A DNA stretch of 64,000 bases from Tyto alba (taxonomy: Eukaryota; Chordata; Aves; Strigiformes; Tytonidae). The notes beneath the pieces were generated by a model. It was not told the DNA's origin. It searched no databases and worked only from the letters and a program-made list of their open reading frames with translations. Shown piece after piece: positions 1 to 11,312 of the stretch. Location: contig NW_024881313.1 of assembly GCF_018691265.1 (NCBI RefSeq), positions 12,907,001 to 12,971,000 of the forward strand. The letters run 5' to 3'. A program made the position numbers and the translations under genes. The stretch's first letter is position 1. Each line of letters opens with the position of its first letter.

Positions 1-1522
1 TATATTTTGTTTAATCCCTTGGAGCACTACTTTTGCTCTATGGCTGACTAAGATTCCTTGCTAAGAAACAAGTTGAACGATTCCTGAATATGAATATTCT
101 ATCATGTGTTTTTTCATTCCTCAGAGAATTCTAGTAGATTAATAAATGTGGTTTCCCTCTAGAAAAGCCATCTGATTCTTTATCACTATATGAAGTGTCT
201 ATTGAACCTCTTATTTACTGTAGTTTTAACCATTTTTCCCATTATAAATTTCAGACTTATTAGACTGTAGTTATCTAAATTTTCCCTTGAAATCTTTTAG
301 TGTGTTATTTTGTTTACAATCTTGCTTCTTTTCTAGTGCAAAGGCTGATTCACTAGATAAATTACAAATCATGACTCATATTTTGGCCGTTTTCATACGG
401 TGATTTCTTTAGAACTTTTGGGAAAAAAATATCTAGTCATGGAGATATTAATACTCATTTCATGAGTTCTTTCTAAAACTTTAAATGATGGCACCACAAG
501 CTGAGATAGTTCATCTGTCCTAACCCTCTTGGAGAATAAGTCTAGATTGTCATAAACTCTGCTATACTGAGCACTGAGTCAAATAACTCATTCTGGTTTT
601 GTGCTGTGTCCTCATCCTCCTTGAGAATTCATTTTAGATTTTGATCTGTATATAAGTTCTACAGATTTCCTGTCAGGCTGCCAGCTTTTTTTCCTGTGTT
701 TGAAAAAGGTTTAAGGAAGCTGGTTTTCAAACTCTTTTTGCTTTGCCATATATATATATATATGTATATATACACACATATATATATATACACACACACC
801 CCTTTGACTGAAAGAGAATATGCACCATGATCTTAGACAAGATTCATGCTCCCTATATTTCTTTTATCCTTTTAGTTATTTTTTTACTAAATTGTGCAAC
901 ATATCACGAAGTCATCTAAATTCCAGAATAAAGGGACTGAAACTGTACTAAAATAATTTCAAAGTCTTCTCGTATTGTCTCAGTTTTGAAATGTCAACAT
1001 ATTTTTTACAACTCTACAGGATTTTGCAAGAATCTTTCTTACAACATTAAGCAAATGTAAATCAGAGCATTTGAGTATAGCACCAAAAATTTTATTGGAG
1101 AGGGTCATACCTTACATACATTTTTGTAAACTGATGTTATTATTCCTAAAGAATTATCATTAGGCCTTTATAACAGTGTCGCTCCAACCAAAAGCTAGGT
1201 ACAATTGACCACTCTCTTTCAGGCAATCGGTTGTCACTATTAAGAATGGATGAGGAAAATTACACACCTTTACTTTTAGAGAAAAGATAGACATACTAAA
1301 TTTGTCATGGAGATAGAGCTTTGACTTTTACTAGTCTGCTGAAAATTGTTCTAATTTATCAAAGCTACTGGGCTTTTAAAACATATAACCTACAGAGTGT
1401 ATTTGCAATTAGCAGCCTGGCAGTGCTCTACTGTAAACATACATATATTCCTGAAAGAAAGATGTATGTACAGTATAAGATATGTTTTCCACAAAAAAAA
1501 GAGAATGGGATATATTTGTCTG
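1..1522. other. Unique AT-rich DNA, no gene seen
   Basis: Both strands are broken by frequent stops, and the few short ORFs have no recognisable motif or coding-like composition. The only structured item is the TA/CA microsatellite at 749-799. The CR1 element begins at about 1523. Confidence 0.7.
749..799. repeat. TA/CA compound microsatellite
   Basis: Alternating TA runs are interrupted by GTATATA and followed by CACACA blocks, twice in succession (TA, then CA, then TA, then CA). This is a compound dinucleotide repeat of about 50 bp. Confidence 0.9.
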
Positions 1523-1619
1523 AATTGAATGATAGAATTGTAGAATGGTTTTGGTTGGAAGGGACCTTAAAGATCATCCAGTTCCAACTCCCCTGATACA
1601 TGCAGGGACACCTTCCACT

Positions 1620-3429
1620 AGATCAGGTTGCTTGTTCAACCTGCCCTTGAACACTCTCAGGGAGGGGGCAGCCACAGCTTCTCTGGGCAACCTGCTCCAG
1701 TGCCTCACCATTCCCACAGGAAAGAATTTCTTCCTTATGTCTAATCTAAATCTACCTTCCTTCAGTTTAAAACTGATGCCCCTCATCCTATCTCTACACT
1801 CACTGATAAAGAATCCCTCCCCACCTTTCCTGCAGGCCCCTTCTAATTAGTGGAAAGCTGCTATATGGTCTCCCTGGAGCCTTCTCTTCTCCAGGCTAAA
1901 CAACCTCAACTCTCTCAGCCTGTCCGCGTAAGAGAAGTGCTCCAGACCCCTGATCATCTTCGTGGCCCTCCTCTGGACCTGTTCCACCAAGTCTACGTCT
2001 TGCTTATGTTGGGGGCCCCAGACCTGAACACAGTACTCCAGATGGGGTCTCATGAGAGTGGAATAGAGGAGGGGGAAATCACCTCCCTCAACCTGCTAGC
2101 CACATTTCTCTTGATGCAGCCCAGGGTACAGTTGGCTTTCTGGGCTACAAGCACACGTTGCTGGCACACAGTCAGTTTTTGATCCACTACCATTCCCAAG
2201 TCCTTCTCTGCAAGGCTGCTATCAATCCACTCTGCGCCCAGCCTGTATTTGTGCTTGAGGTTGCCTTAACCCATGGGCAGGACCTTGTTGAACTTCATGA
2301 GGTTCTCGTGAGCCCAGCCCTCCAGCATGTCGACTGCACCACACAGCTTGCTGTCATCAGCAAACTTGCTGAGGGTGCACTCAATCCCACTGTGAATGTT
2401 GCCAACAAAGATGTTAAACAGCACCAATCACAACACCGACCCCTGTGGATTGTCACTTGTCACTGGTCTCAACGTGGACACTGAGATGTTGACCACAACT
2501 CTTTGAGTGTGACCATCCAGCCAATTCCTTATCCACCAAGTGCTCCATCTGGCAAATCCATCTCTCCAATTTGGAGACAAGAATGTCATGCAGGACAGTG
2601 TCAAATGATTTGCTCAAGTCCAGGTAGATGATGTCACTTGCTCTTCCCTTATCCACCAACGTTGTAATGCTGTTGTAGGAGATGACCCAATTTGTCAGGC
2701 ACACTTTGCCGTTAGTGAAGTCATGTTGGCTTTCACCAATCATCTCTTTATTTTCCATGTACCCTAACATTATTTCCAGGAGGATCCATGCTCTTTCTGG
2801 GTACAAAGATGAGACAGACAGGCCTGTAGTTCCCCAGGTCTTCTTTTCCCTTTTTACAAATAAGAGTTATGTTTCTCTTCTTCCAGTCAGCAGGAACTTT
2901 ATCAAGCTACTACAGATTCTCAAATATGATGGATAGTGTCTTAACCACTTCATCCACCAGTTGCCTCAGGACCCATAGATGCATCTCATCAGGTCCCATT
3001 CAGGTTCCTTAGACAGTCTCAAACCTGCTGGTCCTACAGTGGACAGTTCTACACACTCCCACTCCTGCCTTTGCCTTCTGTGTCTTGGGCAATGTGGCTG
3101 TAGTACTTGCCAGTGAAGACTAAGGCAAAAATATTGTTGAGTATCTCAGACTTCTCCATATTCCAGGTAACTAGGTCTCCCATTTCCTTCTAGGCAGGGC
3201 TCACATTTTCCCTAGTCTTCTTTTTATCACTAATGTACCTATAGAAGCTTTTCTTGTTGCTCTTGACATCCCTGTCCAGATTTAATTTTATTAGGGCTCT
3301 GGCTTTCCTAACCTGATTTCTGACTGCTTGGACACTTTCTCTGTATTTCTCCCAGGCTATCTGTCCTTGTTTCCACTCTCTGTAGGCTTCCCTTTTGTTC
3401 TTGATCTTTTCCAGGAGTTCCTTGTTCAT
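1620..3429 (-). pseudogene. CR1 ORF2 reverse-transcriptase remnant, broken
   Basis: This is the continuation of CR1 ORF2 on the minus strand. It starts with the linker MNKELLEK at 3429 and the [13 protein letters not shown] block. RT motif [14 protein letters not shown], follows, with its catalytic aspartate at 2618-2620. The FADD motif C is intact at 2353-2364. The C-terminal block [17 protein letters not shown] lies at 2053 and downstream, and a final RHWSRLPREAV block lies at about 1700. In live CR1 this enzyme performs target-primed reverse transcription. The pieces fall in different frames (3190-3429, 2453-2806, 1847-2053 and 1574-1786), so frameshifts and stops separate them. Catalytic aspartates surviving in a broken frame fit neutral decay. 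The element-encoded identity is firm. Confidence 0.87.
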
Positions 3430-4458
3430 CCATGCAGGCCTCCTGACATTTTTACCTGACTTTGTCTTCGTTGGGATGCATCGCTCCTGAGCCTAGAAGA
3501 GGAGACCCTTGAATATAAAACAGATTTCTGTGCCCCTCTTCCCTCCAGGACTTTATCCCATGCTGCTTTGCCAAGCAGATACCTGAAGAAGCCAAAGTCT
3601 GCTCTCCTGATGTCCAGGGTACTGAGCTTGCTGTATGCCCTTCTTGCTTCCCTAAGGATCTTGAACAGCACCATTTCATGGCTACTGCAGCAAAAGCTGC
3701 CCTGGAGCTTCACCAGCCCCTCCCTGTGGGTGAGAAAAAGATCCAGCATAGAACATCTCCTTTGTCCCTCTATCACCTGGAGGAGGATGTTATCATCAAA
3801 GCATTCCAGGAACCTCCTGGATGGCTTATGGACTACTGCATTGTCCCTGCAGAAGATATCAGGATGGTTGAAGTCCCCCATGAGGACCACAACTCCTCAA
3901 CAGAGGCTGCTCCTATCGATCTATAATGGGCCTCGTCCGCTCGGCCTTCTTGGTCGAGTGGCCTGTAGCAGACGCCAACTATAACATCTCCTGTCCCTGC
4001 ACTCCCTTTAATCCTGACCCATAAACTCTTGGTCGGTTCCTAATCCATACCCAGGCAGAGCTCCAGGCACTCAGGCTGGTCACTTACATAGAGGGCTATG
4101 CCCACTCCTTATCTCCATTGTCTGTCCTTCCTAAAAGAGCCTGTATCTTTCCATTCCAACACTCCAGTCATAGCAGTGTCCCCACCATGTCTCCATGATG
4201 CCAATAAGAACGTAGGTCTGCAGGTGTGCGCATGTCTCTAGTTCCACTTGTTTATTCCCCACAATACATGCGTTTGCATAGAGGTGTTTAAGGTGGCCCA
4301 TGATGAAGCTGACTTACTGGCTGGAATTCCTTTGTGCTGCTCTTCAGGTGCCCTACTGCTGACCTGTGATCCCTCTCCAGGCTCTGGACATCTATTGTTG
4401 GCACGAGGAACAAGCTGGTAGGAGTAAGATGGACTGAGATTCCTCTCTCCTGGCAACT
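3426..4458 (-). pseudogene. CR1 ORF2 endonuclease-domain remnant, broken
   Basis: This is the N-terminal part of CR1 ORF2, the apurinic-type endonuclease that nicks target DNA. It is read on the minus strand from just after the ORF1 stop. Recognisable stretches are ALYVSDQPE, LWVRIKG and VGVCYRPLDQE between about 4110 and 3950, then VVLMGDFNHPD, with GDFNHPD at 3858-3878 and its key Asp and Asn intact. Further on, the conserved Ser-Asp-His triad near the domain end reads Ser-Ser-His at 3678-3686, so a catalytic aspartate has been lost. In-frame stops interrupt the region between 4240 and 3950. A frameshift near 3440-3480 separates this frame from the one that continues as MNKELLEK at 3429. 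The longest uninterrupted piece is 3426-3890. The remnant is non-functional. Identity is secure from the motif order, but the exact domain edges are approximate. Confidence 0.85.
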
Positions 4459-4641
4459 TTAATTTAAAGACAGCTTCACCAGCTTGGCAAGCTTATGACC
4501 AAAGATGCTCTTCCCCTTCTCTGACAGATGGACCCCATCAGCCCCCAGTAGACCCGGTTTCTCGAAGCAAGTCCCATGGTCAAAGTAGCCAAACCCCTGG
4601 CTGTGGCACCAGTCCCATAACCATGAATGAAGAAGATAAGC
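4459..4641 (-). pseudogene. CR1 ORF1 C-terminal remnant (esterase-like domain)
   Basis: Reading the minus strand gives 60 open codons and then a stop at 4459-4461. The peptide contains FGYFDHG, then PGLLGADGVHLSEKGK, and ends in LVKLSLN. This matches the end of the SGNH/GDSL-type esterase domain known in CR1 ORF1. The DGVH at 4528-4539 corresponds to the block-V Asp-x-x-His of that fold, and both residues are present. The front of the domain, with the catalytic serine block, is missing. The reading frame runs through the 5-bp target site (4637-4641) of the neighbouring LTR. On the far side of the LTR a TAG sits in frame immediately, so homology probably ends at the insertion point. In intact CR1 the protein binds RNA and assists retrotransposition; this fragment cannot. 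Confidence 0.82.
4637..4641. repeat. Left target-site duplication TAAGC of LTR 1
   Basis: TAAGC directly precedes the LTR start TGTCCTGG and recurs at 5139-5143 directly after the LTR end ATTACA. A 5-bp duplication is the length typical of ERVL/class III integration. Confidence 0.88.
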
Positions 4642-4837
4642 TGTCCTGGTTCAGGCTGGGATAGAGTTCATGTTCATTTTGGCAGCTGGAGGAGTGCTGA
4701 TGCACACTGAGATTCCAGGGGCTCTCCAGCTCCATGTGCCCTTGCCTGTGTAGAGGCCCGTGGGGGGCAGGGGGAGCACAGCTGTAGTGCTGGGCCCGGA
4801 TTGGCCGATATGCTATGTCATGTGACATTATACTCAC

Positions 4838-4845
4838 TATATAAA
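4838..4845 (+). promoter_or_regulatory. TATA box in LTR 1
   Basis: TATATAAA sits about 197 bp into the LTR and 164 bp before the TATAAA poly(A)-like signal, which gives a normal U3-R-U5 layout. Whether it still drives transcription cannot be judged from sequence. Confidence 0.6.
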
Positions 4846-5008
4846 GGAAGGAGTGAGCCAGGAGGGGCTCTCACTTCCAGGAGCGTTGCAGCGGTGCCTT
4901 TGTGTTCGGGATCACCAGCTGGGAGCAGGTGGGTGTCAGTCAGCAGGTGGTGAGCAACTGTATCGTACATTACCTGCTTATACTTTCACCATATTATTCT
5001 ATGACTGT

Positions 5009-5014
5009 TATAAA
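5009..5014 (+). terminator. Variant poly(A) signal in LTR 1
   Basis: TATAAA here is a one-base variant of AATAAA, placed about 125 bp before the LTR end, where retroviral R/U5 processing signals are expected. Confidence 0.4.
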
Positions 5015-5138
5015 ACTGTTTTTATCTCAACCCACGAGTCTCCCTTTGCCCCTCTGATTCCTCCCCATTCCCAAGTAGGGGAAGGGTGGGTGAGCGGCTG
5101 CGGGGCATTTAGCTGCTGACCAGGCTTAAACCATTACA

Positions 5139-5143
5139 TAAGC
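5139..5143. repeat. Right target-site duplication TAAGC of LTR 1
   Basis: This is an exact copy of 4637-4641, immediately after the LTR terminus. Confidence 0.88.
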
Positions 5144-5921
5144 CTAGTAAGGAAATTTCCTTCCTTGAGCTTAATAAAGGAAATTTTCAGAGCATGTAGA
5201 TTCTCAGAACTAAGCATCGTCATGAAGACACCAAAAGATTTTAGTCTGTCTTTCACAGATAGGTCCAAAGATCTTCTTACTACAGATGTTCATCATGGCC
5301 TCATGCATTTCCCCACAGCATTCCACACTCTGGTCTCTTCAAAATATAGGTTTTCCTGCAATAAAACTGTATGCTGCTCAGTGTGAGGAGAACTGGCTAT
5401 ACCCACACCATCTAAGGAAGATTTGTGTGCTCACTTTAAAAGCAGGATTAAAGATCCAGTATACCTACTGTTCACAGATGCCAGTTAATAGAAAAATGTA
5501 AGGGTTACATCAAATGTAGTCATGTATATTATTCATAGATATTGTTCTTATTTCTTTCTACTTACTGTATAGGGAAATATTATTTAGCAGTCCCAAGTGG
5601 CAAACAGTCAAAAATCACTCATAGCTCTCTGAAGTTAACGTTCACTTATACCTACCATCCTTGACACTACAAAATGCAGTTTGGGCACATATCTACTGCT
5701 ATGTCATCTGGAAATTCTTCAGATGTTTGTGGATTCAGGTTTTTTTGTGTTGCTTTTTTGTTGGTTGAGAGTTTTTTTGACATTGAACTGTTAGAACAGA
5801 TTATTAAGCTAGTAACATTTAGGGAGAATTTTGGGTAGTTCTCTGTTTCACTTCACATACCAAGACATGCATTGTTATATCTCCAGATGTCCAGACTTTG
5901 CCTATTTCAGTCCCTTTAAAA
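5144..5921. other. Unique AT-rich DNA, no gene seen
   Basis: No CR1 or LTR similarity is visible past the LTR target site. A perfect 14-bp palindrome with half AAGGAAA lies at about 5149-5162. Short ORFs (for example 5165-5386) have no recognisable content. Confidence 0.6.
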
Positions 5922-5926
5922 CAGAG

Positions 5927-5971
5927 TGTCGTGGTTTGGGCCTGGTCAGCAGTCAAACACCAGGCAGCACA
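5927..5971 (-). mobile_element. 45-bp LTR-end scrap (ERVL-like), antisense
   Basis: The plus strand reads TGTCGTGGTTTGGGCCTGGT and on to GGCAGCACA. Reversed, this closely follows the last 40 or so bases of LTR 1 (CTGCTGACCAGGCTTAAACC...). Similarity stops abruptly at about 5970. CAGAG occurs immediately before (5922-5926) and immediately after (5972-5976), like a 5-bp target duplication around a drastically shortened LTR. It could instead be the tail of an unrecognised LTR extending right, since a reversed AATAAA lies at about 6005-6012. Confidence 0.6.
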
Positions 5972-5976
5972 CAGAG

Positions 5977-8700
5977 ATTAAAGAAATTAATTCAAAAATA
6001 TAAATTTATTATAAAATTATTATTTTCTAGGACTGTGGCTTTATAGCTCCAAAGTCTTTAAAAATTATAGGTATAAACAGGCAAATCTCCATTCACTATA
6101 CTGTATAATATACACATATATATAGAATGAGACAGTGATAACCACATCCCTTGAACCAATGGATTTCAGAAGGATCTGATGGTCTGATGTCAGTCCCAGA
6201 TACCACATAACCATCAAGTAATACTTTGTCATCCCCATCCCTAGTGTGTGTACTAAAAGTGCTTCAATTAAAAAGAATGTACTGAAAATAGATAACATGA
6301 TAGAGATATGGATAATCAGCCTACAAATCATTCATCCTAAAACTAAGAAACAAGCCAAGGATAACTGAGAAAGGTCTTTAAACTGTGAATGTGTAAGTGG
6401 AGTCAACTCAAGAGGTTTTGGTAATTTAAATTACTGCATTCATGGAAAAGTCTTTTTGCTTTGTCTTAGAACACACAAGTATGAATCCTAGCCAGCGAAT
6501 TCCTCAATGTGAAGGATATGAATTTCACTTCATACATCCTATCAATTATTATATAATTACGAATGTTGTCTAGGTTTACCTCTGCTAGAATTACAAACTG
6601 TGACATGATGAAATAAGATATCAGGTTTTGAGAAAGTGAAAAGAAACTGTAAAGCTCTAACCTAGCTTCAAATCTGCTAATGAGACCTCTTCTGAATCCA
6701 GTAAATGGACAGTACAGATTGAAATTAAATTGAAGCATTTAGAAAACCTTTTTTCTTTGCATTCATGATTTCTCCTCCTCATACAAAACAGAAGAGTCCA
6801 CATGGTGTAATAACAGTTAAAATCCCAAAGCTCTCATTTATTTTAATTACATGGGCAGTCTGAGGCAGGCACTTTCCAGAATGAAAATGTGGAATGATCA
6901 TCTAGTTTGGGACTCATCATCTGGGGTGACTTGTTAGCGCCTTATGAATTCTGCAGAGGAGGATGGATACAAAGCCAGATCCTCAGCCTAGAGAGACTCC
7001 AGTTCTTCCACTGTTTGGCACTGAGACATATGAATATGTCAGCCATTTTTTATAATGTTTTACATCATTTTATCTTGTTGTTACATTACACCATGGCCCA
7101 CTTTGTTGACCAGGATAGCTAAAGACTATATAGTTCTGATGGTTCAGGTTTTTTATTAAATAAAGTAATTTCTTCATGTGCCTCATAAATATCTTCTCTT
7201 ATTGTGTGTTAAAGAGTTAATTTCAAAAGCTTTTGCAGGTACTGTATCTAGTAGTCAGGGGTTTATGATTGTCATCAAACAATTTCATAACTAAGATGCA
7301 GGGAAGACTTGTCATGAATTTTGAATCAAATAACAGAGAAAAGTCTAGTGGTAAAAAATGTCAGCTGAAAATGTTTCAGCATGGATGTCTTGGTGTCATT
7401 TGTATTACAGCTGCATATGCTTTTGTTACAGTATTAAAGAGTTCATTGTTAATAAGACAAGTATACACATTGCATTTCAAAATATGAGCTGTATTTAACC
7501 ACAGAATTTTTTTTTTTTCATTATAAGCTAAAAAGTGTGGACAAAGTCATCAAAGAATATGTAATTTTCAAGGAGACTCAGTTTCTCTCTGAAATAATTT
7601 CATGTTCATTTACAGATTCACTGTTTGTGTTAGGTACTATGCTGCAATTTCTACTGTTTCACTTTCCATGCTTCAGTTGATTCAAAATGCAAATTAAAAG
7701 CAGAAAAAAAGCTTATATACTTCCAAAAAGAAGATTTTTATAAATTTTGATTCAACTGAAACACTCTAGAACTCCTACTAATAGTAAAAAATTGGCCTTG
7801 CATTTTATTTCCATTGGCTTCTTTAGACAACAAATTTGCTTTTGCCAAAGTTTTATCTAATCTTGTCAATATGATTCATATTTACAGTGAATATTAATGC
7901 AATATATCTCATGAGAAAGATTACTTTATAAATATTTATATATTTCTTACAGCCTAGCATAATTTTACTGACCAAAACTCATGGTACAAATCAGATTTCT
8001 AGCTCACTGATACAGAATATCTTAAGCCAAAACTTCAGGGGAACCCTTTTATCAGATTCAGTACATATTTTTGACCTCCATGTCTGCTGCCAGTAAATAT
8101 GTACTAAGCATGAAAAGACATCTAAAAACCAGCCAGATATACTGCCTGGATCAAAGGAGTATGTTTCACTCTGCTACCAGTTCCACAGCAGCCTTCTGTT
8201 TTCCCATGGGCTGTTGCGGTTAAACAACACCAATCCTTTGTGTCTTGTACTACTCCTCTTCCTTTTTTGTTCCTTGTCCATCAAGTAGAAGCATCTTAAA
8301 GTGTCCAGAGCAGAGCTCTCAAGTCACTTATCTCCCAGGACTGAAGAAGGCATGCACACTGGGCAAATACCTGGTGTTTCTAGTCTTCTGGTAGGCTCTT
8401 ATCTGAAGCCCAGGTGACTGGTTGGGGAACGAATAACAACATCAGCATGAAGCTGGGAAATATGCTTTGACCAGAGACCCTCCCAGGTGACACAGCTGTT
8501 GGTGAATCCTCATGAGCTTTCTTCCCCTGTCTGATCCTGCAAACCACACTGGCCTGTGGGATCTGATGAAGTTACCCATTATAAGAGTCTTACAGTCAGT
8601 GCATGAGATTTAACCAGCCTGCATCAGACTGAGTTAGATACCAAGGGATATTTTGAAATGCTTTTTATTCCTTTGACTTTGGAGAATGAAAAACAAGACC
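5977..8700. other. Unique AT-rich DNA, no gene seen
   Basis: There are no interspersed repeats I can recognise and no coding-like ORF. The composition becomes noticeably less AT-rich at about 8150-8640, without any motif that identifies that patch. Confidence 0.6.
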
Positions 8701-8718
8701 TTTTTTTTTTTTTTTTTT
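8701..8718. repeat. T18 homopolymer
   Basis: An uninterrupted run of 18 T. The flanks show no element or gene that would make it a retroposed tail. Confidence 0.9.
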
Positions 8719-11291
8719 AATATTCTATTGTTTCTCTGCTTACAGAAATGCTGCAAATCTTCTGCTACTGCTATGGTTTCAATGGCCTGCTGCAATTTGC
8801 CATTAGTGACAAAGTTCAATAAATAGAAAGTGTAAAGTACATCAAAATTATATTTAAGGTTCCTCTTCATCTGCAGAAGACCTGCTTATTAGCTATATTG
8901 CACATTTAGCTCCGAGGGTTCTGATTATAATCAATAACTAATCAGAAAGTAACTTACACAAATGAAGTCCTGAATAATATACAACTGAGTCATAACTTCC
9001 CCAAGTACATAAATACTAACCCTTTTATTGAAAAAAAATATGCAATTAGCACTTTTTCTCTTTTTATTGTGGCATCTGTTTCAGAAACAAATTTTAAAAT
9101 AGGATTTGCAGCAGCAGACTCTGCTTTCAAGTGTTCTGTATCTGCAGTAGTGAATCCACTTTAATCAGAAAATTTGGATAAGTGCTCTATCAAAGGCATG
9201 GTGCAGGGGAAAACATGCAGATGGAGCTGATTGGAATAGAGGGTCCAGGGGTAGAAAGCCCTTCTTAATAGGCAACCTCTCTGAAGTGGACAAAAATGAA
9301 GCAGAAATCTGTCTGCAGAACATGCAAACTAACACTTGTCTCAGCTCTGAAACATAACTCAAATGCTTTGGGAGAAAGTGTGGTGAATAGAGTTATTTAT
9401 GGATGTCCAGGGATGAAAGCTTTGCCTATAAAGAAAACCCACAGACACTCCAGTGAGGTAAGTACCAACAGTGTAATAAGATTTAATGTGACCATCAAAA
9501 GAGAAATAAAATGGAAAACTTTTTGATCACACTTTCTATAGCGAGGGCAAACTGCAGGAATGACCTTTACTGCTAATGCCAAAACACTGAGCCAAATTCG
9601 TCCTGGTGTGACAGTGCTGAATTCCAGTAAATTACACCAGGGCTGACCTTGGTCCACTCTGTTTACATATCTTAGCTATAAGCATCCAAGAGTAGCCAGA
9701 GCGTATTGTGTTTGAAGCAATAATATTTAACAGTCCAGAGGTGAATTAAAAAAAAATAACATCCAATTTTACTGACAAGTCAATCCAGCTTAGGTTTAAT
9801 TGAAATGACAACAATAAACTGGAAGTAATTCCTGCTCAGGAAATGGGTTCACTACCCACCCAAAACACAATAGCACAAAACAAACATATCGCTATCAGAA
9901 AACAAAACAAAATCAAGCCTTCCTCATTTCTTATGAGTATAAGGTAAAACTCTAGTACATAACAGGTTCACAAAGTTACCTGCTTTATGTTTTTAACTCT
10001 TCCATGGACAGCTTTTATGCCATCCATTGGATGTGTACTAGCATTAGGTAATACTATTTATGATACTATTTATGAAAATATACATGGGTACCATTGGGAT
10101 CATTTTAATAGTCCTGGGATATTCTGGGCTTCTCAGCTAGCTCTAGGAAGTAAACAACGTAGAAGACTACTACTCTGTATGAGCAGAGGCTTAAAGTTAC
10201 ATGCATGGTATGTCACCCGCACAGTCAGAAGAGTCGGTATTGCATGTACAGTGAGTCTGAACCACAAAGGTTCTGTTAATCCATTATGTCAGAGCTGCCA
10301 AGCACATTCAGTTTTCTCTGTACTAGGTCTGAGAAATCCAGATCTAGCTTACAGTCAGCTTCAGGTCTCCTTTTAAATCTGGAGTCATTTGAACCAAGGT
10401 GTAATAAACATCCAGAACAAAAAGCAATTAATCATCAGCCAATTCAAAAAAAAAAAAAATCAAACCCCCAAAAATTTTTCAAAGTACCTTTCTTTTTTAA
10501 CTTACAGTAGGAAAAAAAATAACCCTAAGTCATGGAGAAATCTTTCTTTTCATTGCTATTTCTTGTTTTTTGTTTTAATTGCACTTTTACCTGGAGACAT
10601 CTTTTTACTCCCAGTCCTGATCTAACAGCGTTTCTGTAAGATTTTATGTGGTTATGTTTCACCTACATACAGAGCAGGAACCACTCCTTCTATGAGATTG
10701 GAGAGCCATCAGAAAAGGAAGTACTGTCAGTCCCTTGAGATATTACAAATTCTTCTTTGTTGTCATCAGCATGTGCCTCTTACATGGCACAGAATTCTTA
10801 TTTGACTTTTATCAATGACCCTCATATTAGCAGAGATTAGAAGATGCATTAATTCACCAAAGTACCAAGAAGGCATTGCAGGTTTAGCTCATGTGGTTCA
10901 AACTAACAATAAAGTGCTGGTAGCAGTGCACTTGTAGTAACTACTCAGCCACTCTTCCCCTACATTGACTGAAAAAATCAAAGGGCACCTACACGACGGA
11001 GTAGGGAAATAGATTTTAGTCCACATAAGAATGCCATAGTGCTTTACAGGGTTATTCCCAGGCTGAGTTTTTTCACCAAAAATAGATAATTGCTTCAGTA
11101 ATAGCAGTGTGTGACGTGGGGCAGTGCCAAGATAAAAAAAACAAACAAACAACAAAAAAAAAACCTACAGTCAAGTCATGGACAGAGTTGATCAGACTAT
11201 TACATTTTCATTGTGGAAAAGGTTTCAACTTTTCAAACAAATCTTTCACTTTGAGAATGATAACTTAGTTCGAAGTTTTCAAAGTGCACAC
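8719..11291. other. Unique DNA, no gene seen
   Basis: Short ORFs such as 9987-10376 show no family resemblance and have unremarkable codon use. A-rich patches lie at about 10447-10459 and 11130-11165. Confidence 0.6.
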
Positions 11292-11312
11292 TTTTTTTTT
11301 TTTTTTTTTTTT
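11292..11312. repeat. T21 homopolymer
   Basis: A run of 21 T within otherwise unique sequence. Confidence 0.9.

Larger units (their letters stand above)
1523..4641 (-). mobile_element. CR1 LINE, long 5'-truncated copy
   Basis: The plus strand at about 1527-1547 carries degenerate GAATGATA/GAATTGTA octamers followed by a GGTTGGAAGGGACCT-type block. This is the reverse complement of the CR1 3' end, so the element runs on the minus strand from 4641 down to 1523. Going leftward from 4641 the order is the end of ORF1, then ORF2 endonuclease, then reverse transcriptase, then the short 3' UTR and octamer tail, which is the CR1 gene order. At about 3.1 kb it lacks most of ORF1 and the 5' UTR, so it is 5'-truncated. 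Several frameshifts and stops show it is inactive. The solo LTR at 4642-5138 entered at or very near its 5' boundary, so the LTR is younger. Confidence 0.93.
4642..5138 (+). mobile_element. Solo LTR of an avian ERVL-type endogenous retrovirus (LTR 1)
   Basis: The 497-bp unit begins TGTCCTGGTTCAGGCTGG and ends in TTACA, with TG...CA termini. It is flanked by perfect TAAGC repeats at 4637-4641 and 5139-5143. Within it are a TATA box at 4838-4845, a variant poly(A) signal TATAAA at 5009-5014, the ATCTCAACCCACGAG block common in avian LTRs, and a purine-rich GGGGAAGGG stretch near the end. No internal retroviral sequence lies on either side, so this is a solo LTR left by LTR-LTR recombination. 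The class is inferred from the 5-bp duplication and the general LTR look. I did not assign a named family. Confidence 0.88.

Noticed and set aside
9987..10376. A 129-codon ORF on the plus strand
   Set aside because: No motif, no splice or promoter context, mixed codon use, and a length reachable by chance in 64 kb.
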